A DNA stretch of 64,000 bases, taken from assembly GCF_000473245.1 (NCBI RefSeq), contig NC_022524.1, positions 4,116,501 to 4,180,500 on the forward strand, in the 5' to 3' direction. The notes beneath the pieces are model-generated. The model ran no database searches and had not been told where the DNA came from. It was given only the letters and a program-made list of their open reading frames with translations. The position numbers and the translations under genes are program-made. This DNA is from Bacillus infantis NRRL B-14911 (GTDB lineage Bacteria; Bacillota; Bacilli; Bacillales; Cytobacillaceae). Every line of letters starts with the position of its first letter. The stretch's first letter is position 1. This document shows, in pieces, positions 25,445 through 34,013 of the stretch.

Positions 25445-25486
25445 AAAAAAAGCAGGCAGGATAAGTTCTCTCCGCCTGCTTTTTTG
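25445..25486 (-). terminator. Attenuator between binding-protein and permease genes
   Basis: On the minus strand AAGCAGGCGGA pairs with TCCTGCCTGCTT across a loop of about 12 nt, followed by TTTTTTTACC. Partial termination here would give more binding protein than permease, a common arrangement. Confidence 0.8.
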
Positions 25487-25504
25487 TTTTCACTTGAGTC
25501 TGGA

Positions 25505-26821
25505 TTATTCTTGGTGGGTCTTATAATAGGTTTCAAAAGCTTTTGCAAGGTCTTCTCTTTTGCTTTGACTCGCAATGTATTTCTGAACCTCAGGACCAAG
25601 GATAGTAGTCCAATCCCCTGTATTGATATAGTTGGTGCTGAAAGGCATTGTCTTGCCGGCAGCAAGTGCATCACTGATGGCAACGCCGAGCGGGTTGGTT
25701 ACTTTGTTTGGATTGTTTTTGAATGCTGAGATGATTTGAGATTTATTAACGATAAAGTCTTGTCCTGCTTCATCGTATACCAGCCAGTTCAAGAATTCTT
25801 TCGCAGCGTCCTGTTCTTCTTTAGAAGCCTTCTTGTTCACAACAAATGCTTGAGTAGGACCGGCTGCAATCTTGTTGTTCAGCGGGTTATCAGGATTGTT
25901 GTCGACAGGGACAGGCATGAATCCAAAGTTTGTACCTTCAAGCGCTTTCAAAGAATCAAAAGCCCAGTTTCCGTTGAAAAGCATCGCAGAATCGCCTTTT
26001 CCGACAGCTACATGCGCAGCATCATAATATTGGCCAGTCGGACGTGCACCGAACATATTGTAATCCTCTGAAATCAGCATATCCAATGTGTCATAATAGC
26101 CGTTCCAGGCTTCATTCTTGTTATAATCGAATTTTCCGGCTTGCACTTCTTTCAAAGTTTCCGTTGGATCTTCTGTCTGATTAAGAAACAGAGAGCTGTA
26201 ATGGTTCGCAACTGACCATGCTTCAGTCTGATAAGCCACTGGCTGCTTCACACCAGATTCCTTGATTTTATCCAATAGATCTGCCAGCTTGTCGCGTGTA
26301 TTGATTGAGAATGGATCAAAGCCTTCGCCTGCTGCTTCTTCAACTACTGTCTGGTTGTAAACAAGTCCCATACCTTCCAGGGCGAACGGGAAACCGATTA
26401 CATTTCCTTCTTCATCTTTAATGGCATCGCTTGTTTCTTCATTCCATTTTTCATCAGACAAATCGATTCCTACATCTTTATATTTATGAGTGGCATCATA
26501 AGGAGAAAACATTGCCAATGTAACCGTTTTCCCAGAGGCGGAAAGCTTATCATAAACGTTCAATGCGTCTCCGACTGCCACTGATTCAACCTGTACATTG
26601 ATGTCCTTATGATCGGCCATAAAATCCTTTGCGGCCTGCTTGAACTGGGCATCAATCTCACCCTTGCCGTTTGTAACAATAATGTTTACTTTCCCATCTT
26701 TTGAGCCTGTATCTCCTTCAGAAGAATTGCCTGAGCAGGCTGCAAGAGAAAAGGTTAATGCGGCTGCCATGCCGGCAGCGGCCGTCTTTTTGAACATTCC
26801 TGATTTAGAGAAATTGAACAT
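25505..26821 (-). CDS. Sugar ABC transporter solute-binding lipoprotein
   Basis: 438 aa. A lipoprotein signal with lipobox SLAAC places the lipidated Cys at 29. The mature part is a family-1 extracellular solute-binding protein (maltose type), with VNIIVTNGKGEIDAQFKQAA at the start and GDSAMLFNGNWAFDSLKALE in the second half. It captures sucrose or alpha-glucosides outside the membrane. First gene after a strong promoter with a LacI-type operator. Confidence 0.9.
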   Translation of the reverse strand: MFNFSKSGMFKKTAAAGMAAALTFSLAACSGNSSEGDTGSKDGKVNIIVTNGKGEIDAQFKQAAKDFMADHKDINVQVESVAVGDALNVYDKLSASGKTVTLAMFSPYDATHKYKDVGIDLSDEKWNEETSDAIKDEEGNVIGFPFALEGMGLVYNQTVVEEAAGEGFDPFSINTRDKLADLLDKIKESGVKQPVAYQTEAWSVANHYSSLFLNQTEDPTETLKEVQAGKFDYNKNEAWNGYYDTLDMLISEDYNMFGARPTGQYYDAAHVAVGKGDSAMLFNGNWAFDSLKALEGTNFGFMPVPVDNNPDNPLNNKIAAGPTQAFVVNKKASKEEQDAAKEFLNWLVYDEAGQDFIVNKSQIISAFKNNPNKVTNPLGVAISDALAAGKTMPFSTNYINTGDWTTILGPEVQKYIASQSKREDLAKAFETYYKTHQE

Positions 26822-26922
26822 TTTTTTACTTCCCCTCTGTTTGAGAATAGTTTTAGCAGATTAGACCATTAAGCTCTTCTGCATGAATTTGTGAAAAGGT
26901 TTTCCTAGCTCTTACAATTATG

Positions 26923-26972
26923 ATTATATTAAGTTATTAATATTTTGACAAGTACTTTTGAAAACGATTTCC
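26923..26972 (-). promoter_or_regulatory. Promoter and LacI-type operator of the sugar import operon
   Basis: On the minus strand TTGTCA (26951-26946), a 17-nt spacer and TATAAT (26928-26923) form a near-perfect sigma-A promoter. GGAAATCGTTTTC (26972-26960) lies just upstream of the -35 box and resembles the site GAAAACGTTTTC ahead of the repressor gene. Both fit a LacI/CcpA type operator. Confidence 0.78.
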
Positions 26973-26997
26973 TAAAAGTATTAAATTCAGCAAAAAA

Positions 26998-28020
26998 TCA
27001 CAATTCCCTATCTGCCTGCATCATTTTCTTGACACTGTCCCTCAGGCTCAGCCGGTAATCAATATAATGCTCTTGAGGCGCAGTTCCGGGCTGGCCAATG
27101 TTTTGAAGCAGAGCCTCCATTGCTTTGGACCCCATAGCTTCAAAGTCGACCCTGACCGTTGTCAGCTGCGGGCGTACAAGCGTTGCCAATTCAATATCGT
27201 CAAACCCCGCAATTGAAATATCGTCAGGAACCCTGTATCCCTGGTCCTCTGCACAATTTTTGGCGCCGATGGCAATCGTGTCGGATGCGCAAAGAATGGC
27301 GGTCGGAAGATCCCTCTTTCTAAGCAAAGTCACCATCGCCTCATACCCCTCCCCAGAGGAAAAGTTGCTTTCAGCAATGAAATCCTGATTGACAGGAAGA
27401 CCTAGGCGTTTCATTTCATCAATAAAACCCTTATAGCGTGAATAGCCTGCTGACTGATCGTGCAGCGGACCATGAATCATTCCGATTTTTTCATGGCCGC
27501 AGCGTACCAGATACCTGACCATTTCTGTTATCGGTGTATAGTTGTCAACATCTACCCAGGTGATGTTTTGCCCAGTTACTTTCTGCCCGACTACTACAAT
27601 GGGGATCTTATTGGCTTTTATCCAATCTACATGCTGCTCGGTCGTATGGATGGCGGACAGGATAATGCCATCCACCTGCTTTTCTTTAAATATTTCAAGG
27701 GATTTCAGCTCCATTTCGGGATCGAGCCTGGTGTTGCTCAGGATAATATTGTAGCCATTCCTGTTAGCCACATCTTCAATGCCGTTGATGAGCTCGGCGG
27801 ATGTATAGTTGATTTGCGGAAAGATGACCCCTATTAAATTCGTAGATTTGCTGATCAGCCCCCTTGCAAGTGCATTGGGACGGAATTGGGTTTCACGGAT
27901 GACCTTCTCGACTTTTTCCCTTATATCATCATTCACAGGCTTGCTCTTATTAATTACACGCGAGACCGTTGCAACAGAGACTCCTGCCATTTTTGCAATG
28001 TCTTTTATAGTTAATTTCAT
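26998..28020 (-). CDS. LacI-family repressor of the sucrose/alpha-glucoside cluster
   Basis: 340 aa. LacI helix-turn-helix at the N-terminus (IKDIAKMAGVSVATVSRVIN) with the hinge helix (NALARGL), then a periplasmic-binding-protein-like effector domain (LIGVIFPQINYTSAELINGI). It lies upstream of the transporter operon in the same direction with its own promoter. A palindromic site between its -10 box and start codon suggests autoregulation. The effector is probably an imported or phosphorylated sugar of this pathway. Confidence 0.9.
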   Translation of the reverse strand: MKLTIKDIAKMAGVSVATVSRVINKSKPVNDDIREKVEKVIRETQFRPNALARGLISKSTNLIGVIFPQINYTSAELINGIEDVANRNGYNIILSNTRLDPEMELKSLEIFKEKQVDGIILSAIHTTEQHVDWIKANKIPIVVVGQKVTGQNITWVDVDNYTPITEMVRYLVRCGHEKIGMIHGPLHDQSAGYSRYKGFIDEMKRLGLPVNQDFIAESNFSSGEGYEAMVTLLRKRDLPTAILCASDTIAIGAKNCAEDQGYRVPDDISIAGFDDIELATLVRPQLTTVRVDFEAMGSKAMEALLQNIGQPGTAPQEHYIDYRLSLRDSVKKMMQADREL

Positions 28021-28040
28021 AGTTTATTCTCACCCTTCAG

Positions 28041-28092
28041 GAAAACGTTTTCTTATCACTTTGAATCTATAATTACACAGCGGGTTTGTCAA
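28041..28092 (-). promoter_or_regulatory. Promoter and operator of the lacI-type gene
   Basis: TTGACA (28092-28087), a 17-nt spacer and TAGATT (28069-28064) lie on the minus strand. The perfect palindrome GAAAACGTTTTC (28041-28052) sits between the -10 box and the start codon, where bound repressor or CcpA would block transcription. Confidence 0.75.
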
Positions 28093-28104
28093 TATACTTA
28101 TAGG

Positions 28105-28357
28105 TGGGTGCCAGGTACCATGAAAAGACACTTCCACCCCATCTGTCCACGGAGCGTACCTGGCACCACAAAAAGACACTTCACCCCATCTGTCCACGGA
28201 GCGTACCTGGCACCACAAAAAGACACTTCACCCCATCTGTCCACGGAGCGTACCTGGTACCACAAAAAGACACTTCACCCCATCTGTCCACGGATGGTAC
28301 CTGGCACCACAAAAAGACACTTCACCCCCTTTTGTCCACGGATGGTACCTGGCACGG
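28105..28357. repeat. Tandem repeat, about five copies of a 47-bp unit
   Basis: TACCTGGCACC begins at 28157, 28204, 28251, 28298 and 28346 (periods 47, 47, 47, 48), with a diverged first copy at 28109. Each unit carries ACAAAAAGACACTTCACCCC and TCTGTCCACGGA. The ends (GGTGCCAGGTACC) resemble the GGTGACAGGCACC family elsewhere in the window. There are no unique spacers, so it is not CRISPR. It separates the lacI-type gene from the abg-type regulator. Confidence 0.9.
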
Positions 28358-28414
28358 AATTTTTGGTATATAATAGGCAGAAGATTACAGCTGATGCGGA
28401 AATAGGTGAATGGA

Positions 28415-29731
28415 ATGGAGATTACATTAGGGGTTATTGGGCCTGAGGATTCGGTCCGGCATATTATGGATTCGGCGGAGTCTTTTTCGGATTTGCGGCT
28501 GGTTCCTTTTTATTATGGGAGCCTGGAGGATATTGACGGGATTATCGGGGAAAACCAGCAAAGGATCGATCAGTGGTTTTTTTCCGGTCAGGTCCCTTAT
28601 ACATATGCTTTATCAAAGGAGCTGATCTGTGAGGAGAACAGCTTCTATCCTCCCCTGTACGGCGCGAGCCTGCTTGGAAAGGTGCTGGAGTCTTATCTCG
28701 ATAAGGAACGGGTGATCAAAAGCATCAGCCTGGATACGATCCAGGAAGAGGAGCTGGAAACGACGAAGCGCTATTTTTCTCTGCAGAGCCTGGAGATCCA
28801 TTCTTTTTCTTATCCGGATTTCCGCCCTGTTGAGGAGCTGGCCGAGTTTCATATTAAGCTTTACCGTGAGGGCCGGACGGAGGCTGCTTTTACCTGCCTG
28901 CGGGGAGTCTATGACTATCTCAAAGAAATGGATATTCCCTGCTATCGTGTGTATCCTTCCCATCTATCGATTCAATTTGCGCTTAAAATTCTGAAAGAAC
29001 GCGGCCACTCATCCTGGTATCAGCGTTCGCAAATGGCGCTGCTCGGAATTGAACTTATCCAGCCTGATAATGAGGGAGAATTCTTTCATTCCTATGAACG
29101 AAAGCACAAGGAGCTTGCCATGAAGAAGCTTCTCATCGAGCTTGCAGAGCATGTGAACGGTTCGTATGTGCAAATTGGGGACGGCCTCTATTTTATCTAC
29201 ACAACGCGCGGCGAGGTTGAAATCAAACTTGATAAAAAGGATCTTTACGACCTGATTGAAACGGTCTATGCCCAGACCCATTTCCGCCTCCGCATCGGTC
29301 TTGGCTACGGAATCACAGCCCTTCAGGCGGAGGAAAATGTGCAAAACGCACTCAGGAGCGCCCGCCAGAAGGCCAAGCCGGCAATCGTTCTCGTTGATGA
29401 AAATGAGGAGCTGACAGAGTTTCATCCGTCCGGCGATTCGGTTACCTTTCATTCTAAAAAATGGAGTGACGAAGGTTGGGCAGACACGCTGAAAAAAGCG
29501 AATATCTCTCCTGTCGCGCTTTCGAAAATCCAGACATTGTCCAATTTTTATAAAAAAACCGAAGTGAATTCCCGCGAGGTGGCAGGCTGGCTGGAGAGCA
29601 CTGAGCGGAATGCGCGGCGGATCCTTTCAGAGATGGAGACTATCGGCCTCGCAAAAAGCAAATCAGTCCAGACTGGCCAGTCAAAGGGCAGGCCGAGAAA
29701 GGTTTATAAACTTTTATTGAATGGTAATTAA
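28415..29731 (+). CDS. Transcriptional regulator of the abg-like cluster, C-terminal winged helix
   Basis: 438 aa from the ATG at 28415, which has AGGTG 6 nt upstream; an ATG three codons earlier overlaps that site. The N-terminal domain (MEITLGVIGPEDSVRHIMDS) looks like a ligand-binding receiver-type fold. The middle (YVQIGDGLYFIYTTRGEVEI, IGLGYGITALQAEENVQNAL) resembles a degenerate nucleotide-cyclase/GGDEF-like domain. The end is a winged helix (VNSREVAGWLESTERNARRI, SKGRPRKVYKLLL). I do not know a named family member. It precedes the aminobenzoyl-glutamate-type genes, so it probably controls them. That is inference from position. A TATAAT box is seen at 28369. Confidence 0.7.
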   Translation: MEITLGVIGPEDSVRHIMDSAESFSDLRLVPFYYGSLEDIDGIIGENQQRIDQWFFSGQVPYTYALSKELICEENSFYPPLYGASLLGKVLESYLDKERVIKSISLDTIQEEELETTKRYFSLQSLEIHSFSYPDFRPVEELAEFHIKLYREGRTEAAFTCLRGVYDYLKEMDIPCYRVYPSHLSIQFALKILKERGHSSWYQRSQMALLGIELIQPDNEGEFFHSYERKHKELAMKKLLIELAEHVNGSYVQIGDGLYFIYTTRGEVEIKLDKKDLYDLIETVYAQTHFRLRIGLGYGITALQAEENVQNALRSARQKAKPAIVLVDENEELTEFHPSGDSVTFHSKKWSDEGWADTLKKANISPVALSKIQTLSNFYKKTEVNSREVAGWLESTERNARRILSEMETIGLAKSKSVQTGQSKGRPRKVYKLLLNGN

Positions 29732-29732
29732 T

Positions 29733-29775
29733 AGCAAGCCAGCAGGAGCCTTCTGCCGGCTTGCTTTTTATTTTG
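29733..29775 (+). terminator. Terminator of the regulator gene
   Basis: GCAAGCCAGCAG pairs with CTGCCGGCTTGC (one mismatch) around GAGCCTT, followed by TTTTTATTTT. Confidence 0.9.
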
Positions 29776-29810
29776 CTTTCGAGCCCTGCCCTGCCCATTT
29801 TCTCACTCTC

Positions 29811-29873
29811 TTTACATACCCTGTTTGTGAATTATTCTACAAAGTATCAATTTTCTAAATATTGTAGTATACT
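29811..29873 (+). promoter_or_regulatory. Probable tandem promoters of the abg-like operon
   Basis: P1 is TTTACA, a 16-nt spacer and TATTCT (29811-29838). P2 is TATCAA, a 17-nt spacer and TATACT (29845-29873). Downstream, TTTCTAAATTAGGAAA (near 29955) is a weak palindrome that could be an operator. None is decisive. Confidence 0.45.
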
Positions 29874-30001
29874 CCCCTTTAAGGAAAATAAACGGCAATT
29901 ATCCGAAAACAAAAACCCTGATGATTGCACCAACTTAATGTCTCTATAACTTTTCTAAATTAGGAAACAACCAAAATTTTACATACAGGGAGTGCTGAAA
30001 T

Positions 30002-31300
30002 ATGACCAGCGAGTTTGTCAAAAATCTTACTCCGCAGCTAGTGGAATGGCGCAGGACGCTTCATAGCCTGCCGGAATTGGGCTTTATGGAATATATCACA
30101 ACCTACCGGATCGGGAAGGAACTAGAGAAGATGGGCTTTACCCTCCATATCGGGAAGGATGCCCTGCAGGAAGATGCCCGCCTCGGCGTGCCGAAAAAAG
30201 AAGCTCTGGATGCACACGAAGAAAAGGCAGCTGCTTGGGGAGTCGAGAAAGAATGGCTTGAAAAGTTGTCAGGCGGCAACACCGGCCTAGTGGCAACATG
30301 GGACACAGGAAGAGCTGGAGACCATATCGGATTCCGCTTCGATATCGATGCCCTGCCGATCCTTGAGTCTGCCGATGAGTCCCACCTTCCATGCAAACAT
30401 GAATTCTCATCAGGCGAACCTAATGTAATGCATGCCTGCGGACATGACGGCCATGCAACGATCGGCCTCGGCACAGCGAAATATATTGCAGAGCATACCA
30501 ATGAACTCAAGGGAAAATTCACGCTTCTTTTCCAGCCGGCAGAAGAAGGCGGCCGCGGTGCAAGGGCAATGGTGGCCAAGGGCTGGCTTGATGATGTTGA
30601 TTATTTCTACTCCGGGCATATCGGGATCCACTCCTACCCGGTCGGAACCATCGCCGCAACAACGACAGGATTCCTTGCATCAACAAAGTACAATGTTTCA
30701 TTCAAGGGAGTTTCCTCCCACGCAGGCATGCATCCGGAGCTCGGCAAAAATGCTCTGCTTGCCGCAACCACTGCAGCCAACAATTTATATGCAATCCCCC
30801 GCCATTTCGACGGCGTCACCCGCGTGAATGTCGGGCGCCTGACTGCCGGGAGCGGACGCAATATCATCCCAGAGGACAGCTATATGGAGATTGAAGTCCG
30901 CGGTGAAACGCATGCTATAGGTGACTATATGGCAGAGAGTGCCCTTCGGATCATCAAGGCGGCGGCCGATATGCATGATGTCACCTGTACAATCGAGCCT
31001 GTCGGGGTCACCGAAGTGATGACCTGCAACGAAGAACTGATTCCGAAGATCCAGGAATGGTGCGCTCCAAGCGAGCTTGTCACAGAGGTCATCCCTTCAG
31101 TCCCTGTCTCCGGCTCTGAGGATGCAAGCTTTATGATGAACAAGGTGCAGGAGCATGGCGGCAAGGCGACTTATATGCTGTTTGGCACTAAGCTTGACTT
31201 CCCGCACCATCATCCTCAGTTCGATTATGAGGAAGGAGTGCTCGCGGCAGCGGTCGATACATTCGCCAGCATCATTAAAGGCGGCTCTTCTAATGGCTGA
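30002..31300 (+). CDS. abgA: M20D amidohydrolase, AbgA-like
   Basis: 432 aa (E. coli AbgA is about 436). Metal ligands are visible in HACGHDGHATIGLG near 140-153 and PAEEGGRGARAM near 180. YMLFGTKLDFPHHHPQFDYE gives the C-terminal His ligand. AbgA and AbgB together cleave p-aminobenzoyl-glutamate to p-aminobenzoate and glutamate. The arrangement with abgB- and abgT-type genes supports that or a similar N-acyl amino acid substrate. First gene of the operon, with a good ribosome site (AGGGAGTG). The stop overlaps the next start by 8 nt. Confidence 0.85.
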   Translation: MTSEFVKNLTPQLVEWRRTLHSLPELGFMEYITTYRIGKELEKMGFTLHIGKDALQEDARLGVPKKEALDAHEEKAAAWGVEKEWLEKLSGGNTGLVATWDTGRAGDHIGFRFDIDALPILESADESHLPCKHEFSSGEPNVMHACGHDGHATIGLGTAKYIAEHTNELKGKFTLLFQPAEEGGRGARAMVAKGWLDDVDYFYSGHIGIHSYPVGTIAATTTGFLASTKYNVSFKGVSSHAGMHPELGKNALLAATTAANNLYAIPRHFDGVTRVNVGRLTAGSGRNIIPEDSYMEIEVRGETHAIGDYMAESALRIIKAAADMHDVTCTIEPVGVTEVMTCNEELIPKIQEWCAPSELVTEVIPSVPVSGSEDASFMMNKVQEHGGKATYMLFGTKLDFPHHHPQFDYEEGVLAAAVDTFASIIKGGSSNG

Positions 31301-32540
31301 TTTGAACAGCTGGCTTGAAAAAAATCTGGCCATCCTGAATACAGTCTCTAGCATGGACCAGCCGGAGGGCTTCACCCGCCTCAGCTTCACCGCCGAAGAA
31401 AAAGCTGCCCATGCTGCTTTCAGAAAAGTGGCGGAGGAGCTCGGGCTCCACACCCTTCAGGATGCGGCCGGCAATCAGTGGGCCATATGGAAAACAGACA
31501 GCAGACTGCCTCCTGTGGCCGTCGGCTCCCATCTTGATACAGTTGTGAACGGCGGCGGATATGACGGTCCAGCCGGGGTGCTCAGCGCCCTGGCCGCCAT
31601 CAAAACACTGAAGGGTTCAGGGTTCCAGCCAGCGAGAGATATTGCAGTCGTCTGCTTTGTCTCAGAAGAGTCAGCGCGATTCGGCCTGTCGACCATCGGC
31701 AGCAAAGCCGTTTCCGGGAAACTCAACAGCCGGGAAGCCGGCAGGATGACTGACCGCAATGGTGTCACTGTTAAAGAGGCTGCCGAGGAATTTGGGCTTG
31801 ACTGGTCCAGGATCGAAGAAGCTGAACTGCCTGCTGAGAAGCTTGCCTGCTTTTTGGAGCTGCATATCGAACAGGGAACCCATATTGAGGAGCATGGCGC
31901 AGAAATCGGGATTGTAAACGGCGTCGCCTGCCCGGTCCGGCTGAAGGTTCGCGTCAAAGGAATGGCCGGCCATACCGGAACGACCCCAATGCATATCCGA
32001 AAAGATGCATTCGTCGCCATCGCCCCGCTCGTCACCTTTGTGCATGAAAGGGCTTCACAGTTAAGTGAAGAAAGCATCCAGCCGCTCGTCGCTACAGTCA
32101 GCACCGTTGAATTGAAACCGAACAGCATGAACGTTATCCCTGGAGAAATCGAGCTTGGCATTGACATCCGCAGCGTTGATGACATGCTGAAACGTTCTTT
32201 TGCTGAAGAAATAAAGGACTTTTGCCAAAAGGCCGCTGCAGACAGCGGAGTGGAAATCCACGTTGAAACCCTAATCAACAATGATTCCATCGTGCTTGAT
32301 CCCAACATGCAGCAGAAACTCACCGGCATATGCGGAGAGCTCGGCCTGAAAGCCCACAGCATGAACAGCGGCGCCGGCCATGATGTCATGAATATGGCAG
32401 CCAAATGGCCGTCCGGATTGATTTTTATCCCCTGCAAGGATGGCATCTCCCATCATCCAGATGAATTTGCCTCCATTGAAGACATGGCCAAAGGCGTCCG
32501 GGTAATCACAAGATTCCTGGAAAAAGAGGCTTCCTTATAA
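31293..32540 (+). CDS. M20 Zn-dependent amidase, carbamoylase/allantoate-amidohydrolase type
   Basis: 415 aa from the ATG at 31293 (AAAGGCGG upstream), overlapping the previous gene by 8 nt. Longer in-frame starts lie inside the abgA-like gene. Motifs of the AllC/HyuC/AmaB group: SHLDTVVNGGGYDGPAGV with the first metal ligands, EESARFG, ELHIEQGTHIEE, AGHTGTTPM and SGAGHDVMNMA. It hydrolyses N-carbamoyl or similar amide bonds of amino acids. Its insertion between the AbgA- and AbgB-type genes is not seen in the E. coli abg operon and suggests broader amide scavenging. Confidence 0.87.
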   Translation: MADLNSWLEKNLAILNTVSSMDQPEGFTRLSFTAEEKAAHAAFRKVAEELGLHTLQDAAGNQWAIWKTDSRLPPVAVGSHLDTVVNGGGYDGPAGVLSALAAIKTLKGSGFQPARDIAVVCFVSEESARFGLSTIGSKAVSGKLNSREAGRMTDRNGVTVKEAAEEFGLDWSRIEEAELPAEKLACFLELHIEQGTHIEEHGAEIGIVNGVACPVRLKVRVKGMAGHTGTTPMHIRKDAFVAIAPLVTFVHERASQLSEESIQPLVATVSTVELKPNSMNVIPGEIELGIDIRSVDDMLKRSFAEEIKDFCQKAAADSGVEIHVETLINNDSIVLDPNMQQKLTGICGELGLKAHSMNSGAGHDVMNMAAKWPSGLIFIPCKDGISHHPDEFASIEDMAKGVRVITRFLEKEASL

Positions 32541-32576
32541 CAGCCGATATTTGACTTATTTTAAAGGAGTGACCTG

Positions 32577-34013
32577 ATGACATCCCCCGTAAAAACGTAT
32601 TTATCTGAAAATAGACAAACTTTCGAAAAGATAAGCGAATACATCTACCATCATCCTGAAACACGCTTTGAAGAATATGATTCTGCTGAGTTCCTCGCAG
32701 TGGAATGTGAAAAAGCCGGATTCCAGGTTGAACGGAATGCCGGGAATATTGAAACAGCCTTTGTTGCCTCTTATGGCAGCGGTTCGCCTGTCATCGGCTT
32801 CCTCGGAGAATTTGATGCCCTTTCCGGCCTTGGTCAGGAGCCCGGCAAATCCTCTCCGGAGCCGACAGGAAAAAATGCCGGCCACGGGTGCGGCCACAAT
32901 CTACTCGGCACCGGTGCTTTTGCAGCAGCCTGTGCAGCAAAAAACTATCTAGAAGAAAACAATCTGCCGGGAACCATTAAATTTTTCGGATGTCCCGGTA
33001 AAGAAGGCGGTTCAGGCAAGACCTTCATGGTCAGGGAAGGTGTTTTTGACGGAGTAGACGCTGCCCTTACCTGGCACCCGTCACCGGCCAACAGCATCAT
33101 GAGCTTATCGAGCCTTGCAAACTATCAGGTATTTTTCCGCTTCAAAGGGCTTTCCTCCCATGCGGCCAACTCCCCTCATCTTGGGCGGAGTGCACTTGAT
33201 GCAGTCGAGCTTATGAATATCGGGGTCAATTACCTCCGTGAGCATGTGATTCCGGAGGCGCGCATCCATTATGCGGTCACCAATACGGGCGGCATTTCCC
33301 CGAATGTGGTCCAGGCGGATGCTGAGGTTCTGTATTTGATCCGCTCGCCGAAGGTCAAGCAGGTTGACGATATCTACAAACGGGTGTGCAAAATTGCTGA
33401 AGGTGCGGCTTTGATGACCGAAACCGAGCTGACCATTGAGTTTGATAAAGCCTGCTCCAATTACATCCCTAACCGCAGCCTTGAGCGCATCCTCCATGAA
33501 AGCCTGCTTGAAGCCGGGATCGAAAAGCCGGACGAGCAGGAGGAAGCATACGCGAAACAGCTGTGGGACACGCTCTCTGAAGGCGAAAAAGAAAGCTATA
33601 TCGATATCTTAAAAGGCTTCGGCTATATCGGGGATGGCAGCGAATTTGCCGGCAAATATCTGGCAGACACGATATCGCCGTATGAACCTTCAGGCGGCGT
33701 CCTTTCTGGCTCGACCGATGTATCAGATGTCAGCTGGGTCATCCCGACTGCACAACTGACGGCCTCGACCTCTGCTCTCGGAACGCCGCTGCATACCTGG
33801 CAGATGACCGCCCAGGGAATCAGCAGCTATGCACATAAAGGCATGATGCGGGCAGCGGAGGCGATGGCATTGACCGCCATACGTATGCTGACGGAAAAAG
33901 AAGAGCTTGAAAAAGTACTGCAGGAATTTGCTTTATTCAGGGACGGAAATCCCTATACATGTCCAATTCCGGAAGGTGTTAATCTTTCCAAGCTATCGGA
34001 GGGGTCCTCATGA
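32577..34013 (+). CDS. abgB: M20 amidohydrolase, AbgB-like
   Basis: 478 aa (E. coli AbgB about 481). NAGHGCGHNLLGTGAFAAA near 102-120 and FGCPGKEGGSGKTFMVREGV near 140 carry the metal and catalytic residues. FDGVDAALTWHPS and LSGSTDVSDVSWVIPTAQL are typical of AbgB. The partner subunit AbgA is encoded two genes upstream. AAAGGAG precedes the start. The stop overlaps the transporter start by 4 nt (ATGA). Confidence 0.87.
   Translation: MTSPVKTYLSENRQTFEKISEYIYHHPETRFEEYDSAEFLAVECEKAGFQVERNAGNIETAFVASYGSGSPVIGFLGEFDALSGLGQEPGKSSPEPTGKNAGHGCGHNLLGTGAFAAACAAKNYLEENNLPGTIKFFGCPGKEGGSGKTFMVREGVFDGVDAALTWHPSPANSIMSLSSLANYQVFFRFKGLSSHAANSPHLGRSALDAVELMNIGVNYLREHVIPEARIHYAVTNTGGISPNVVQADAEVLYLIRSPKVKQVDDIYKRVCKIAEGAALMTETELTIEFDKACSNYIPNRSLERILHESLLEAGIEKPDEQEEAYAKQLWDTLSEGEKESYIDILKGFGYIGDGSEFAGKYLADTISPYEPSGGVLSGSTDVSDVSWVIPTAQLTASTSALGTPLHTWQMTAQGISSYAHKGMMRAAEAMALTAIRMLTEKEELEKVLQEFALFRDGNPYTCPIPEGVNLSKLSEGSS

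Noticed and set aside
28105-28357. CRISPR array
   Set aside because: Repeats are directly joined with no unique spacers, and no cas genes are near.
28104-28446. Plus-strand ORFs rich in HLSTERTWHHKK-like repeats
   Set aside because: They are translations of the 47-bp tandem repeat; the unit is not a multiple of three, so the frames rotate and no ribosome site is present.
31475-32446. 323-aa minus-strand ORF
   Set aside because: It lies wholly opposite the amidase gene whose motifs are intact, and has Ser/Pro-rich shadow composition with no ribosome site.
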